From Rheinheimera sp. 4Y26 (lineage in GTDB: Bacteria; Pseudomonadota; Gammaproteobacteria; Enterobacterales; Alteromonadaceae): 64,000 bases of DNA. Location: positions 1-64,000 of the forward strand of contig NZ_JAOBWS010000004.1 of NCBI RefSeq assembly GCF_025245835.1, in the 5' to 3' direction. Of this stretch, positions 25,194 to 33,662 are shown piece by piece; the stretch's first letter is position 1, and each line of letters starts with the position of its first letter. The translations under genes were made by a program, and so were the position numbers. The notes under the pieces were generated by a model. That model worked only from the letters and a program-made list of their open reading frames with translations, searched no databases and was not told the origin of the DNA.

Positions 25194-25689
25194 TGTTTTA
25201 ATTATCAGTGTATTAAGCTGTTTAATGCAGATTGGCGCCGGTTTTATGCCTGCGCCAATCTGCTGTTGATTAGCTGGGTTTGCCGATATTGCAGTTTTTA
25301 CTCTGTTATTACTCCATTCGCTGAATACGCCTCAAATTTTGCTTTCTGTTAAAGGCTAAAGCCTGAGCCGACGTCATGACATCACTCTTATGCTGCGCTG
25401 AGGCTGTTGTTTGCCAACCGCGATGTTGTGCCGGATTTTACCCGGGCTACCAGGGGGTTTTAGCGGACTCATTTTGCAAAATCAGAAAACGCCACTAAAA
25501 CAGAAAAAAAATTTAATTTTTTTTTCATCAAATTGTAATGAAGTTCAGCCGCTTATATTTTGTCAAGTTTTATTCCTGTTTTCTTTGGTTGAACCTTTCC
25601 GGTACTGGGGCTATCTATTAACTACAGGCTTATTTCAGGTGACTGAAAAAGTGCTGTGCTCCAATAATACAGTTGAGGAAGACTGCCGT
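25194..25689. other. Intergenic region with a 12-bp-stem hairpin, rmf leader
   Basis: GCAGATTGGCGC (25227-25238) and GCGCCAATCTGC (25252-25263) form a perfect 12-bp stem just after the DUF3466 gene, without a T-run. The rest is AT-rich (poly-A/T near 25500-25525) and probably holds the growth-phase promoter of rmf. No other gene is supported. Confidence 0.5.
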
Positions 25690-25872
25690 ATGAAAAGACA
25701 AAAACGTGATCGTCTGGAACGTGCTCATGCTCAAGGTTACCGTGCTGGTGTAACAGGCCGTTCTAAAGAAATTTGTCCGTATCAGAATTTAGATGCGCGC
25801 TCGCAATGGTTAGGGGGTTACCGCGAGGCGATGGAAGACCGTGGAGTGGGGCTCTTTAGTAAAGGCCAATAA
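25690..25872 (+). CDS. rmf: Ribosome modulation factor Rmf
   Basis: The 60-residue basic protein MKRQKRDRLERAHAQGYRAG continues with the conserved GRSKEICPY and SQWLGGYREAMEDR motifs of Rmf, which dimerises 70S ribosomes into inactive 100S particles in stationary phase. The ATG at 25690 is set by AGGAAG eight bases upstream; an open frame from 25411 is just the unbroken leader. Position before fabA is conserved in related bacteria. Confidence 0.95.
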   Translation: MKRQKRDRLERAHAQGYRAGVTGRSKEICPYQNLDARSQWLGGYREAMEDRGVGLFSKGQ

Positions 25873-25908
25873 TCTTATCCTTCCCGACGCCTGATGCGTC
25901 GCTCAACA

Positions 25909-25937
25909 CAAACCCCACTTCGGTGGGGTTTGTTGTT
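25909..25937 (+). terminator. Terminator of rmf with UUCG tetraloop
   Basis: CAAACCCCAC and GTGGGGTTTG form a perfect 10-bp stem closed by TTCG, followed by TTGTTTTT. Confidence 0.92.
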
Positions 25938-26026
25938 TTTGGCCTACTTCATTTGGACAGAACAGCGTCAGCTCTGACCGAATACCGAATAACAACCCGG
26001 CCGCTGTTTCTTAACGAAATTTAATC

Positions 26027-26060
26027 AACAACAAAGCCCGCAATAGCGGGCTTTGTTGTT
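26027..26060. terminator. Bidirectional terminator between rmf and fabA
   Basis: AACAACAAAGCCCGC pairs with GCGGGCTTTGTTGTT around a short loop. It ends 39 bp after the fabA stop on the minus strand. Confidence 0.8.
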
Positions 26061-26098
26061 GAAGCAACTTGCTGTTGTGGCTATCGAATAATGGCTAG

Positions 26099-26611
26099 TT
26101 AGAAGCTTGAGGTGTCCTGAAACAGGCCAACTTTTAACTCTTCTGCGGCGTAAATATCGCGGCCGTCGACACTGACCACACCGTCGCCAATCCCCATAAA
26201 GAGCTTACGTTTAATCACACGTTTCATATCGATGGTGTAGGTTACTTTTTTCGCTGTTGGCAAAATCTGACCGGTAAATTTCACTTCGCCCACACCCAGA
26301 GCACGTCCTTTACCCGGGCCTCCTGACCAACCTAAGAAAAAGCCCACCAGCTGCCACATGGCGTCTAAACCCAGGCAGCCAGGCATTACCGGATCACCCT
26401 GAAAATGGCAGCCAAAGAACCACAGATCAGTATTAATATCGAACTCAGCGACAATTTGCCCTTTGCCGTATTTACCACCTTCTTCTGAAATGTGCACGAT
26501 ACGGTCGATCATCAGCATATTGCCGATAGGGAGCTGACTGTTGCCAGGACCAAACAAACGGCCTTCGCCGCAAGCGATTAATTCTTCTTTTGTAAAGCTA
26601 TTCTGAGTCAT
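26099..26611 (-). CDS. fabA: 3-hydroxydecanoyl-ACP dehydratase/isomerase FabA
   Basis: The 170-residue hot-dog enzyme carries catalytic His69 ([14 protein letters not shown]) and Asp83 (GLDAMWQ). It dehydrates 3-hydroxydecanoyl-ACP and isomerises the product to cis-3-decenoyl-ACP, the branch point for unsaturated fatty acids. Length matches E. coli FabA (172). An 18-bp palindrome like the FabR box lies 36 bp upstream of the start, suggesting repression when unsaturated acyl thioesters are plentiful. Single-gene unit with a terminator at 26027. Confidence 0.96.
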   Translation of the reverse strand: MTQNSFTKEELIACGEGRLFGPGNSQLPIGNMLMIDRIVHISEEGGKYGKGQIVAEFDINTDLWFFGCHFQGDPVMPGCLGLDAMWQLVGFFLGWSGGPGKGRALGVGEVKFTGQILPTAKKVTYTIDMKRVIKRKLFMGIGDGVVSVDGRDIYAAEELKVGLFQDTSSF

Positions 26612-26646
26612 GTATGTTAAGTCCGAAAAAAATTGCCGTTCACTTT

Positions 26647-26664
26647 AGCGAACAGCTGTAAGCT
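26647..26664. promoter_or_regulatory. Candidate FabR operator before fabA
   Basis: AGCGAACAGCTGTAAGCT matches the gammaproteobacterial FabR palindrome AGCGTACA-N2-TGTTAGCT at all but a few positions, with correct spacing. Binding is inferred from similarity and position. Confidence 0.65.
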
Positions 26665-26749
26665 AAACAAGTCCGATTTGTCACAATCACGACGTGCAGC
26701 ACAGCATTGTGGGTAATTTTGATGAAGATAGTGTGACGGGGAGCAGTGC

Positions 26750-27007
26750 ATGACAGAGCCGGCTAAAAAGACACTCAGCAACGCCGAAAAACAGCAGCGC
26801 TACCGGGAGCGGCAAAAGCAGTCCGGACGCAAGGAGCTCAGAGGTTATTTATCGCCTGAAGCCTTAGCCTGCTACGAAGAAATTCAGCAAAAAACCCAGT
26901 GGAATGATAGTTTGCTGCTTAGTAACGCTATCCGGCTGATGTATGCAGCTCATAAACTGGGGCAGGTTGGTCTGTTAAATGGCTGGTTGAACGATCATCA
27001 ACGCTAG
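26750..27007 (+). CDS. Small charged helical protein, unknown function
   Basis: The 85-residue protein has a basic N-terminal helix (NAEKQQRYRERQKQSGRKELRG) followed by YLSPEALACYEEIQQKT, which looks like the short strand and first helix of a ribbon-helix-helix-like fold, and a hydrophobic C-terminal helix. GGGGAG precedes the ATG. It is divergent from fabA. A DNA- or RNA-binding role is plausible from the fold impression only; I do not recognise a named family. Confidence 0.6.
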   Translation: MTEPAKKTLSNAEKQQRYRERQKQSGRKELRGYLSPEALACYEEIQQKTQWNDSLLLSNAIRLMYAAHKLGQVGLLNGWLNDHQR

Positions 27008-27068
27008 AATCATCAGCATTTATTGGCTGTTTTGGCAATGAAATGCGGTGACTTAACGCAACTTTGGG

Positions 27069-27098
27069 TTAACTCAAAGCTTTGCTTTGACGTATAAT
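27069..27098 (+). promoter_or_regulatory. Probable promoter of the T-fold gene
   Basis: TTAACT (27069-27074) and a consensus TATAAT (27093-27098) are 18 bp apart, 34 bp before the start at 27132. Confidence 0.55.
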
Positions 27099-27131
27099 GC
27101 CGGCAACTTTTTTTGTAGTGACAGGCCCAGC

Positions 27132-27986
27132 ATGATCTTATTTGTCCGCGATTTAACTGTGATTGATTTTTCCTACCTTTGTCAGCAGCGTGGCCTGCTT
27201 GGTGAAAGTTATATCGTAGATGTTGAGTTGCACGGTGAATTGAATGCCACTTCGATGGTGTTTGATTTTGGTCACGTCAAAAAAGTGATTAAAAAAGCTA
27301 TCGACAGCCTGGTTGATCACAAACTGGCGTATCCGGCCAGCGCAGATTGTCTGGTGCAACAGCAGCAGGGGGAAACCCATATTCTGCAGTGGCAAAGTGA
27401 GCGCGGTTTAATTCAGATTGCTTCCCCGGCAGAAGCTCATGTTGCTATTCCTGGTCATGCCATTCACGAACAAAGTGTCGCGCTCTTTTTAACGGAGCAA
27501 ATTACGCCTTTGTTGCCGGCCAATGTTACAGCGCTGAAATTTCAGCTCAGAACTGAGCGCAGTAACAGCTTTTATTATCACTACAGTCATGGTTTGAAAA
27601 AACACGACGGTAACTGCCAGCGTATTGCGCATGGCCACCGTTCGACCATTGAGATTTACCAAAATGGCATGCTTTCGCCCAGATTAAATAAGTACTGGAC
27701 AGAGCGTTGGCAGGACATTTATTTAGGCACCAGTGAAGACCTGGTTAAACCTGAACAGCTGCAATTTATTAAAGCCAATACGGAAGATCACAGTTTCCGT
27801 TATCAGGCACCACAAGGCTGGTTTGAAATCAGCTTGCCAAAAAACCATTGTGAAATAGTACCTTGTGATACCACTGTTGAATGCCTGGCTGATTATATCG
27901 CTGACCAGTTGCAGCAAATGGAGGCTGCCGACTACAAAGTTGTGGCGTACGAAGGAGTGGGCAAAGGCGCGATAGCCTTTAGCTAA
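27132..27986 (+). CDS. Tandem 6-pyruvoyl-tetrahydropterin synthase/QueD-like protein
   Basis: The 284-residue protein seems to contain two T-fold domains. The first (about 1-115) has FVRDLTVIDFSYL and VFDFGHVKKVIK; the second (about 140-275) has FQLRTERSNSFYYHYSH, GNCQRIAHGHRSTIEIYQNG and an ending with VVAYEGVGKGAIA. QueD-family enzymes act in queuosine or pterin synthesis with a His3 zinc site. Here a His-rich HYSHGLKK...CQRIAHGHR region is present in the second half while the first half lacks an obvious triad. It may be a one-active-site duplicate. The ATG at 27132 is chosen over an upstream frame that runs through the promoter. Confidence 0.7.
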   Translation: MILFVRDLTVIDFSYLCQQRGLLGESYIVDVELHGELNATSMVFDFGHVKKVIKKAIDSLVDHKLAYPASADCLVQQQQGETHILQWQSERGLIQIASPAEAHVAIPGHAIHEQSVALFLTEQITPLLPANVTALKFQLRTERSNSFYYHYSHGLKKHDGNCQRIAHGHRSTIEIYQNGMLSPRLNKYWTERWQDIYLGTSEDLVKPEQLQFIKANTEDHSFRYQAPQGWFEISLPKNHCEIVPCDTTVECLADYIADQLQQMEAADYKVVAYEGVGKGAIAFS

Positions 27987-28013
27987 CACCTGGTTGTTCG
28001 TCTGTTTTGCACC

Positions 28014-28044
28014 ATAACGCCGGCTCTGAGCCGGCGTTATGTTT
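28014..28044 (+). terminator. Terminator after the T-fold gene
   Basis: ATAACGCCGGCT and AGCCGGCGTTAT form a 12-bp stem with a 3-base loop, followed by GTTTTC. The minus-strand M61 gene ends 29 bp further on. Confidence 0.8.
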
Positions 28045-28068
28045 TCTTTAGTGCAACGCTGCTCTATT

Positions 28069-29898
28069 TCAGACGCCAGTTGTTTCCGGCTGGGTTTCAG
28101 GCCGAGTGTTTAACAGCGATGCCTGTTTTAGCCAATCTGACGCCAGAGTGTCGTTGTCAACTTCCAGCATGGCCACAACCTGTGGCGCTTCACAAACTTC
28201 CAGTTGCAGCTTTAACAACCGCTGTTGCCGGAACAGATGTAACTCTAAATGTGCGCCAAGCGGATGGCGGCTTAACATGGCCTGAAAGTTTTTGTCGTTG
28301 GCTTTTAGTCCGGCCACAGCAATCAGTAAATCGCCCGCCATCAGGCCTGCGGCTGATGCTGCTGAACCTTCCGCCACTGCGGTAATTTGCAAGCCCTCGT
28401 TACTGCTTTGGTATAAAGCGCCAAAGGCTCTGGGGGCGCCACCCTGAGCTTTACCGGATAAATCCTGCGGCGAGTGAGCGCCGCGCCAGTCAAGCTTCAC
28501 CCCGAGTTTTTGCAGTGAATCACCAAGCGGCAACACTTCAGGGTGTTCAACCCAACGGCGTACTTTTTCAGTGAGATCCGGGTTTTGACTATAAAGCAAA
28601 AGTTGCTGCCAGAAATCCTGCTCTTCACTGCCAAGACCCGATACCCCAAAGGCATGCCAGCACTGTTGCATTAATGCATCGAGGCTGAGTCCGGATGCCC
28701 TGAGCTCAGCATCGAGGCAAAGTGCCACCAGGCTACCTTTGGCGTAATAACTCACCACAGCGTTGATCGCATTTTCATCTTGCTGATAAAACTTGGTCCA
28801 GGCGCTGAAACTGCTTTCTGCCAGACTTTGTCTGCTGTTGCTGGGCGCGCGGCTAACCCGGCTGATGGTTTTTGCCAAAGTGGTCAGATATTGACTGGCG
28901 TCGGTAATACCGGCCCGCACCAGGGCTAAATCGTCGTAATAGGAGGTAAAACCTTCATATAACCATAGCTGTGAGGTGTATTGTTCGGCCTGCAGCTGAT
29001 ATTGCAGGAAGCTTGCAGGCTTAGCTCTTTTGACCCACCAGGTGTGGAAGTATTCATGCGAACACAAGGCGAGATAATTCTGATAGTCGTCGCTCAGTTC
29101 ATCCGGCTGCTGTGGATTGGGTAAATCGTATCTGCTTAACAACAACAAAGTGGAATTGTGGTGCTCGAGCCCACCATAACCGTTGTCGACCACCCAGTTT
29201 AAAAACCAATATTCGGTTAAGTCGGCTGGTAAAGCACCAAAAAGGGCAATTTGCTGGGCACAAACCGGTGCCAGGTCGCGCTTGACTCTGTCTAAATCGG
29301 CGAGCACTGCGCCAGCATATACCTGATAATGCCGCACACCCTCAAGGTCAAATGAGGTCATGGCAAGCTCGCCGAGCAACAGCGGGCTGTCAATCAGCTG
29401 TAAATAATTATCGGCCTGATATTCACCAAAACCTAAAAGTTCTGTGCCTTGTGCACGTTTTAAGCCGGTGGCACAGTGCCAGTCCGGTTTGCCTGATACC
29501 TTGGCCATCACCAGCTGATGCGGAAGTTCCGTTAAACCGGCCACAGCCAGGCAGCAGGCTGCCGGGTTCAGCACCGACACTTCGTCATTGATGTAACAGG
29601 CCCGCACCGACAAATCGTAAGCATAAACCCGGTAGCTGACCGTCACGGGCTTGGTATTATGCAAAAGCGTCCAGCTGTGTTTATCGTGGGTATGTATCTC
29701 TAGCTCGCCATGGCTGTCTTTGGCACGAATAGCCACCACATGTCTGGCAAAATTGCGGATCAGATAACTGCCCGGGATCCAGGCCGGCATGGTTAATAAC
29801 ACAGGGTCGGTGTTTGGTGGGGTAAAACTTAAAGTGACATCTAAATAATGTGCAGTGATATCAGCAATTGAAAAGTGGAAAGCAACCTTGTCCATCAC
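28069..29898 (-). CDS. M61 family metallopeptidase with PDZ domain
   Basis: The 609-residue protein has the beta-sandwich N-terminal domain of M61 ([18 protein letters not shown] near residues 38-55), a thermolysin-like catalytic domain with zinc motif [12 protein letters not shown] (about 277-288) and downstream Glu in [11 protein letters not shown], and a PDZ domain near 505-580 ([21 protein letters not shown]). Family members are glycyl aminopeptidases. No signal peptide is seen, so it is probably cytoplasmic. It is transcribed alone and is divergent from hinT. Confidence 0.92.
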   Translation of the reverse strand: MMDKVAFHFSIADITAHYLDVTLSFTPPNTDPVLLTMPAWIPGSYLIRNFARHVVAIRAKDSHGELEIHTHDKHSWTLLHNTKPVTVSYRVYAYDLSVRACYINDEVSVLNPAACCLAVAGLTELPHQLVMAKVSGKPDWHCATGLKRAQGTELLGFGEYQADNYLQLIDSPLLLGELAMTSFDLEGVRHYQVYAGAVLADLDRVKRDLAPVCAQQIALFGALPADLTEYWFLNWVVDNGYGGLEHHNSTLLLLSRYDLPNPQQPDELSDDYQNYLALCSHEYFHTWWVKRAKPASFLQYQLQAEQYTSQLWLYEGFTSYYDDLALVRAGITDASQYLTTLAKTISRVSRAPSNSRQSLAESSFSAWTKFYQQDENAINAVVSYYAKGSLVALCLDAELRASGLSLDALMQQCWHAFGVSGLGSEEQDFWQQLLLYSQNPDLTEKVRRWVEHPEVLPLGDSLQKLGVKLDWRGAHSPQDLSGKAQGGAPRAFGALYQSSNEGLQITAVAEGSAASAAGLMAGDLLIAVAGLKANDKNFQAMLSRHPLGAHLELHLFRQQRLLKLQLEVCEAPQVVAMLEVDNDTLASDWLKQASLLNTRPETQPETTGV

Positions 29899-29959
29899 TT
29901 ATACTCGGCCAACAATAAAAGTGCCAAGTATACCCAAAAGCATCATTGAAGGATCTGAA

Positions 29960-30310
29960 ATGGCTGAAGAAACAATTTTTAGTAAAATTATCCGCCGCGA
30001 AATTGCCACCGAGTTGTTATATCAGGATGAGCTGGTTACCGCCTTTCGCGATATTCATCCAAGAGCGCCAACTCATATTCTGATTGTGCCCAATGTGCTG
30101 ATCCCAACAGTCAACGATGTCGAGCCGCAGCATGAAGCCGCACTTGGCCGGATGTTTACTGTGGCGCGTAAACTGGCCGCTGATGCCGGCATCAGTGAAA
30201 AGGGTTACCGGCTTATTATGAACTGCAACAGTCACGGTGGTCAGGAGGTGTATCATATTCATATGCATCTGGTTGGCGGCCAGCCGCTGGGCCCTATGCT
30301 GGCGCGTTAA
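29960..30310 (+). CDS. hinT: HIT-family nucleotide hydrolase HinT
   Basis: This 116-residue purine nucleoside phosphoramidase has the HIT motif [11 protein letters not shown] (histidine triad) and the N-terminal [15 protein letters not shown] typical of HinT. AAGGA lies eight bases before the ATG at 29960; an open frame from 29855 overlaps the divergent gene and is not used. It hydrolyses AMP-lysine-type phosphoramidates. Confidence 0.94.
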   Translation: MAEETIFSKIIRREIATELLYQDELVTAFRDIHPRAPTHILIVPNVLIPTVNDVEPQHEAALGRMFTVARKLAADAGISEKGYRLIMNCNSHGGQEVYHIHMHLVGGQPLGPMLAR

Positions 30311-30408
30311 ACACACCATTTTTTTATACCTGTTGAGGGCGCGGTTGGCTTTTATGAAAAAGCTCACTAAAATCCGCGCCTTTTGCGCTCTAGTTCAGAG
30401 GTATTCTC

Positions 30409-30807
30409 ATGTCTAATGATGCTCAGGTGGCGATTCGTACCGAATATGCCGTGACCCGTGTGACCAAAACAGTTTTTCCAGGCCGCACCAATCATCACAA
30501 TACCTTATTTGGTGGTGAAGCTCTGGCTTGGATGGATGAAGCTGCTTTTATTGCCGCCACCCGTTTTTGCCGTAAACCGCTGGTCACAGTGTCTTCAGAC
30601 CGGGTCGACTTTAAAGAATCTATTCCGGCAGGCACCATTATTGAGCTGGTGGCCAGAATTGAACATGTCGGGCGCACCAGTATCAGGGTGAATGTAGATA
30701 TTTTTGTTGAGAATATGTACAGCGACGACCAGCACAAAGCCATCTCCGGCACCTTTACTTTTGTGGCTTTAGGGCCGGACCGCAAACCAACGCCGGTACT
30801 GGGTTAA
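30409..30807 (+). CDS. Acyl-CoA thioesterase, hot-dog fold (YciA/BFIT-like)
   Basis: The 132-residue protein shows the single hot-dog domain of cytosolic acyl-CoA thioesterases, with PGRTNHHNTLFGGEALAWMDE, in which Asn and Asp (NTLFGG...WMDEAA) are catalytic, and VSSDRVDFKESIPAG. It hydrolyses short or medium acyl-CoA. It lies 100 bp after hinT and may share its transcript. The exact chain preference is not readable from sequence. Confidence 0.88.
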   Translation: MSNDAQVAIRTEYAVTRVTKTVFPGRTNHHNTLFGGEALAWMDEAAFIAATRFCRKPLVTVSSDRVDFKESIPAGTIIELVARIEHVGRTSIRVNVDIFVENMYSDDQHKAISGTFTFVALGPDRKPTPVLG

Positions 30808-30885
30808 TCAGCCTCTTGTAGTTTGTCAGGCTCGGCGTTAAAGTGGTTTGACCAATCAAAACGACCTTAATCAAGAGCCTGCATA

Positions 30886-31353
30886 ATGAAAACAATAGAG
30901 CAATGGCTGGCAGAGTATGCCGAGAGTCATCAAAACCCCATCAATAAAAAGATTCACTTTCTGGCAGTACCGCTGATTTATCTCACCGTCTTTGGTTTGC
31001 TGTGGCAAATTCCCATGCCACTTGCAGGTTTTGCCGAACAACAAATCAACTGGCCTTTGTTAATTTGTTTGCCTGTGCTTGGTTTTTATTTCAGTTTGTC
31101 TTTTGCCATTGGCGTGGGGATGACCATTTTCAGTGCAGCAATTGTGCTGTTTTTACGCTGGTTTGAATCGGCGGTGATGGTGGATGTATGGCTGGCTTCT
31201 TTAGTTCTTTTTGTGCTGATGTGGATATTGCAGTTTATCGGTCATCATATCGAAGGCAAAAAGCCCTCGTTTTTTAAAGATCTGCAATTTCTGCTGATAG
31301 GCCCAGCCTGGATTTTAGCTTTTGTGCTGCGCCGTTTTGGCATCCGTTATTAA
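30886..31353 (+). CDS. DUF962/Mpo1-like membrane protein
   Basis: The 155-residue protein has the family start (EQWLAEYAESHQNPINKKIHFLAVPLIY) with conserved His residues, then about four hydrophobic segments and a HHIEGKKPSFFKDLQFLLIGPAW block. The yeast homologue Mpo1 is a 2-hydroxy fatty acid dioxygenase in phytosphingosine breakdown; the bacterial role is unknown. The His positions that would bind iron are retained. Monocistronic by position. Confidence 0.85.
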   Translation: MKTIEQWLAEYAESHQNPINKKIHFLAVPLIYLTVFGLLWQIPMPLAGFAEQQINWPLLICLPVLGFYFSLSFAIGVGMTIFSAAIVLFLRWFESAVMVDVWLASLVLFVLMWILQFIGHHIEGKKPSFFKDLQFLLIGPAWILAFVLRRFGIRY

Positions 31354-31399
31354 ATTTCTGCTTGCCCCAACTTTTCATTCTGGCTGTTAGAACCTTAGT

Positions 31400-31448
31400 T
31401 CCCGCTTCGCCTGCTGCAACTTACGCTGTTGCATGCGACGAAGCGGGA
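31400..31448. repeat. Two-tier palindromic element
   Basis: Outer arms CCCGCTTCG (31401-31409) and CGAAGCGGG (31439-31447) enclose inner arms TGCAAC (31415-31420) and GTTGCA (31428-31433). It may be a REP-like mobile palindrome or an mRNA-end structure of the DUF962 gene; there is no T-run. Confidence 0.55.
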
Positions 31449-31490
31449 TCCGTCTGAGTTTAATGTTTAAGGCCTACAGCGCTTCTTTGA

Positions 31491-31496
31491 TATAAT
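31491..31496 (+). promoter_or_regulatory. Minus-10 box of the two-component operon
   Basis: Consensus TATAAT lies 42 bp before the TTG start of the kinase. No strong minus-35 is visible. Confidence 0.5.
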
Positions 31497-31537
31497 CCGG
31501 CTTGTTCTGTTTTTCCTGTCAGCGCTGAGTATTTAGT

Positions 31538-32617
31538 TTGCACAAAATTTTTGAAGACCGTCACCGCCAGTTTTGGATCCTGCATACCCTAGGCTGGCTT
31601 GGTTTTGCCGTGGTCGGTTATCTGGGCTCATTATTCCAGGAAATGCGTGAAGCCTACATCTTTGTTGTGGCGCTGGATGCTTATGCCGGTTGGCTGCTGT
31701 CTATTCCGATGCGTTATGCCTATCAGCGCATCTGGCACTGGGCTCCCTGGAAAATGGTGTTATCTATTCTGGCCATGGCTTTTGTACTGTCCTGCATCTG
31801 GACTGTGGTGAAGAATTTTAATTATTGGGAAATTTACCGCCATGGCTACCGGCCGGATGACTGGATCCAGTATTTCCGCCAAACCTCAGTTGGTTTTTAT
31901 GTGATGCTCAGCTGGAGTGGTTTGTATTTTGGGATCCGTTATTACCAAACCTTGCAGCTGGAAAAACAAAAACTGCTGACAGCGTCGAATAAAGCCCACG
32001 AAGCGCAGCTGAAAATGCTGCGGTATCAGCTTAATCCGCATTTTTTATTTAATACGCTGAACGCAGTGTCAACGCTGGTGCTGATCAACGAAGCAGAAAC
32101 GGCAAACAAAATGCTGAGCCGGCTCAGTGATTTTTTACGCTATTCACTTTATAAAGACCCTATCAATAAGGTTGCGCTGGCGCAGGAAATTTACGCCGCT
32201 AATTTGTATCTGGAAATCGAAAAAGTCCGGTTTTCCGAGCGCCTCAGTATTGAATTTGATATTGCCGAAAATACCCAGCAGGCGCTGGTGCCAAGCCTGA
32301 TTTTGCAGCCTCTGGTTGAAAATGCCATTAAATATGCGGTGGCAAGACAAAGTAGTGGTGGACTGATCAGCATTAAGGCACGTAAGTTTGGTCATGATTT
32401 ATTAATTGAAGTTGCCGATAACGGCCCTGGTATGCCCGAGCAACCCGACACAGCGCCTGATGGGGGTGGTGTCGGTCTGGTCAATACCCGTGAACGGCTG
32501 GCAGCTTTGTATGATAAAAACTTTTCGCTGGTGCTGACACCAAATCAGCCTAAAGGCGTAAAAGTGAATATCCGGATCCCGTTTGAGGTGGAACATAACG
32601 ATGAAAAACTTGCTTAA
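31538..32617 (+). CDS. LytS-type sensor histidine kinase
   Basis: The 359-residue protein has four hydrophobic segments in the first 135 residues, then a His_kinase domain with LKMLRYQLNPHFLFNTLNA (phospho-accepting His in NPHFLFN) and an ATPase domain with LVENAIKYAV and GVGLVNTRERL. It starts at TTG 31538: the frame is closed by a stop only four codons upstream, and the conserved RHRQFWILHTLGW would be lost with any later ATG. No separate sensor domain is present, so the signal is probably membrane-borne. It overlaps the response regulator by 17 bp. Confidence 0.9.
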   Translation: MHKIFEDRHRQFWILHTLGWLGFAVVGYLGSLFQEMREAYIFVVALDAYAGWLLSIPMRYAYQRIWHWAPWKMVLSILAMAFVLSCIWTVVKNFNYWEIYRHGYRPDDWIQYFRQTSVGFYVMLSWSGLYFGIRYYQTLQLEKQKLLTASNKAHEAQLKMLRYQLNPHFLFNTLNAVSTLVLINEAETANKMLSRLSDFLRYSLYKDPINKVALAQEIYAANLYLEIEKVRFSERLSIEFDIAENTQQALVPSLILQPLVENAIKYAVARQSSGGLISIKARKFGHDLLIEVADNGPGMPEQPDTAPDGGGVGLVNTRERLAALYDKNFSLVLTPNQPKGVKVNIRIPFEVEHNDEKLA

Positions 32618-33428
32618 AGTCGTAGTTGTAGATGATGAGCCCCTGGCCCGCAAAGGTATGCTGATGCGCCTGGCCGCTTTTGCCGAGCTGCAGGTGGTGG
32701 CTGAGTGTAATAACGGTTTATCTGCAGTTGAAGCAATCCGCGACTTAGCGCCGGATGTGGTGTTCCTGGATGTTGAAATGCCGGAGCTGGATGGTTTTGG
32801 TGTGTTAAAAATGCTGCAACAGCAAAACATTGAGCTGCCTTATATTATTTTTGTCACTGCTTTTGATCAGTACGCGTTAAACGCCTTTGAAGTCAGTGCG
32901 GTCGATTATGTGTTAAAGCCGGTAGAAGGCGAGCGTCTGGCGGCAGCAGTGGAAAAACTGCTGAAAGTCGTAGAAGCTAAAGACGATCATAAACATAAAG
33001 GTCAGCTGGCGCAGGCTGTGGCCAAACTGACTGGCGAAGATGCCACAGAAATACTGCAGCGTCTGGATCAGGAAGAGCCGGTGATGAACGACCGTTTCCC
33101 TGAAGCCATCAGCATTAAAGACAGTGGTGAAATTACCCGGGTGCCGGTACTCAATATCGATTGGGTGGACGCTGCCGGCGATTATATGTGTATTCACACC
33201 AAAGACGGCCAGACCCATATTTTACGCCGCACTATGAAAGAGCTGGAGCAGGAGTTAGACCCACGCCAGTTTGTGCGGGTGCATCGTTCGGCCATTGTGA
33301 ATGTGAACACTATTGCCAAGTTACAGATGCTGGCTAATGGCGAGCACCAGTTAATGCTGACCAATGGCCAGGCGGTAAAAGTTAGCCGCAGCTATAAAGA
33401 CAGGGTCAAAACTGTATTTAGCGCCTGA
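32601..33428 (+). CDS. LytTR-type response regulator
   Basis: The 275-residue partner of the upstream kinase has a receiver domain (VVVVDDEPLAR, phospho-acceptor Asp in VVFLDVEMPELDG, Lys in YVLKPVEGERL) and a C-terminal LytTR DNA-binding domain (about 170-272) with VHRSAIVNVN and SRSYKDRVK. The ATG at 32601 is inside the kinase 3' end, so translation is coupled. Targets are unknown; none of the neighbours suggests one. A terminator follows. Confidence 0.93.
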   Translation: MKNLLKVVVVDDEPLARKGMLMRLAAFAELQVVAECNNGLSAVEAIRDLAPDVVFLDVEMPELDGFGVLKMLQQQNIELPYIIFVTAFDQYALNAFEVSAVDYVLKPVEGERLAAAVEKLLKVVEAKDDHKHKGQLAQAVAKLTGEDATEILQRLDQEEPVMNDRFPEAISIKDSGEITRVPVLNIDWVDAAGDYMCIHTKDGQTHILRRTMKELEQELDPRQFVRVHRSAIVNVNTIAKLQMLANGEHQLMLTNGQAVKVSRSYKDRVKTVFSA

Positions 33429-33484
33429 AAAAAGGGAGTAGATAACCTGCGGTAGCTGGTGGCTGATGCGGCCGCTACAGAGGA

Positions 33485-33510
33485 AAAAACCGGCTTTGAT
33501 GCCGGTTTTT
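33485..33510 (+). terminator. Terminator of the two-component operon
   Basis: AAAACCGGC and GCCGGTTTT form a stem with loop TTTGAT, followed by a long T-run, 60 bp after the regulator stop. Confidence 0.9.
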
Positions 33511-33642
33511 TTATTGCTTTTTTTATTTTAATCTTTGGCAGGGTAAAGCGCTGATATAAGCTATTGCATTGATATTATTGTGTTTTTACCTGGCCAAAGA
33601 GGTGTTTTTAGCTGCATCCGAAACGAACTACAGAAACAGCAA

Positions 33643-33662
33643 CAAAAGCCTACCGGCTTTAA
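33643..33662 (-). terminator. Terminator overlapping the pfkA stop codon
   Basis: On the minus strand AAAGCC-GGTA-GGCTTT is followed by TGTTGC; the stem begins at the TAA of pfkA. Confidence 0.6.
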
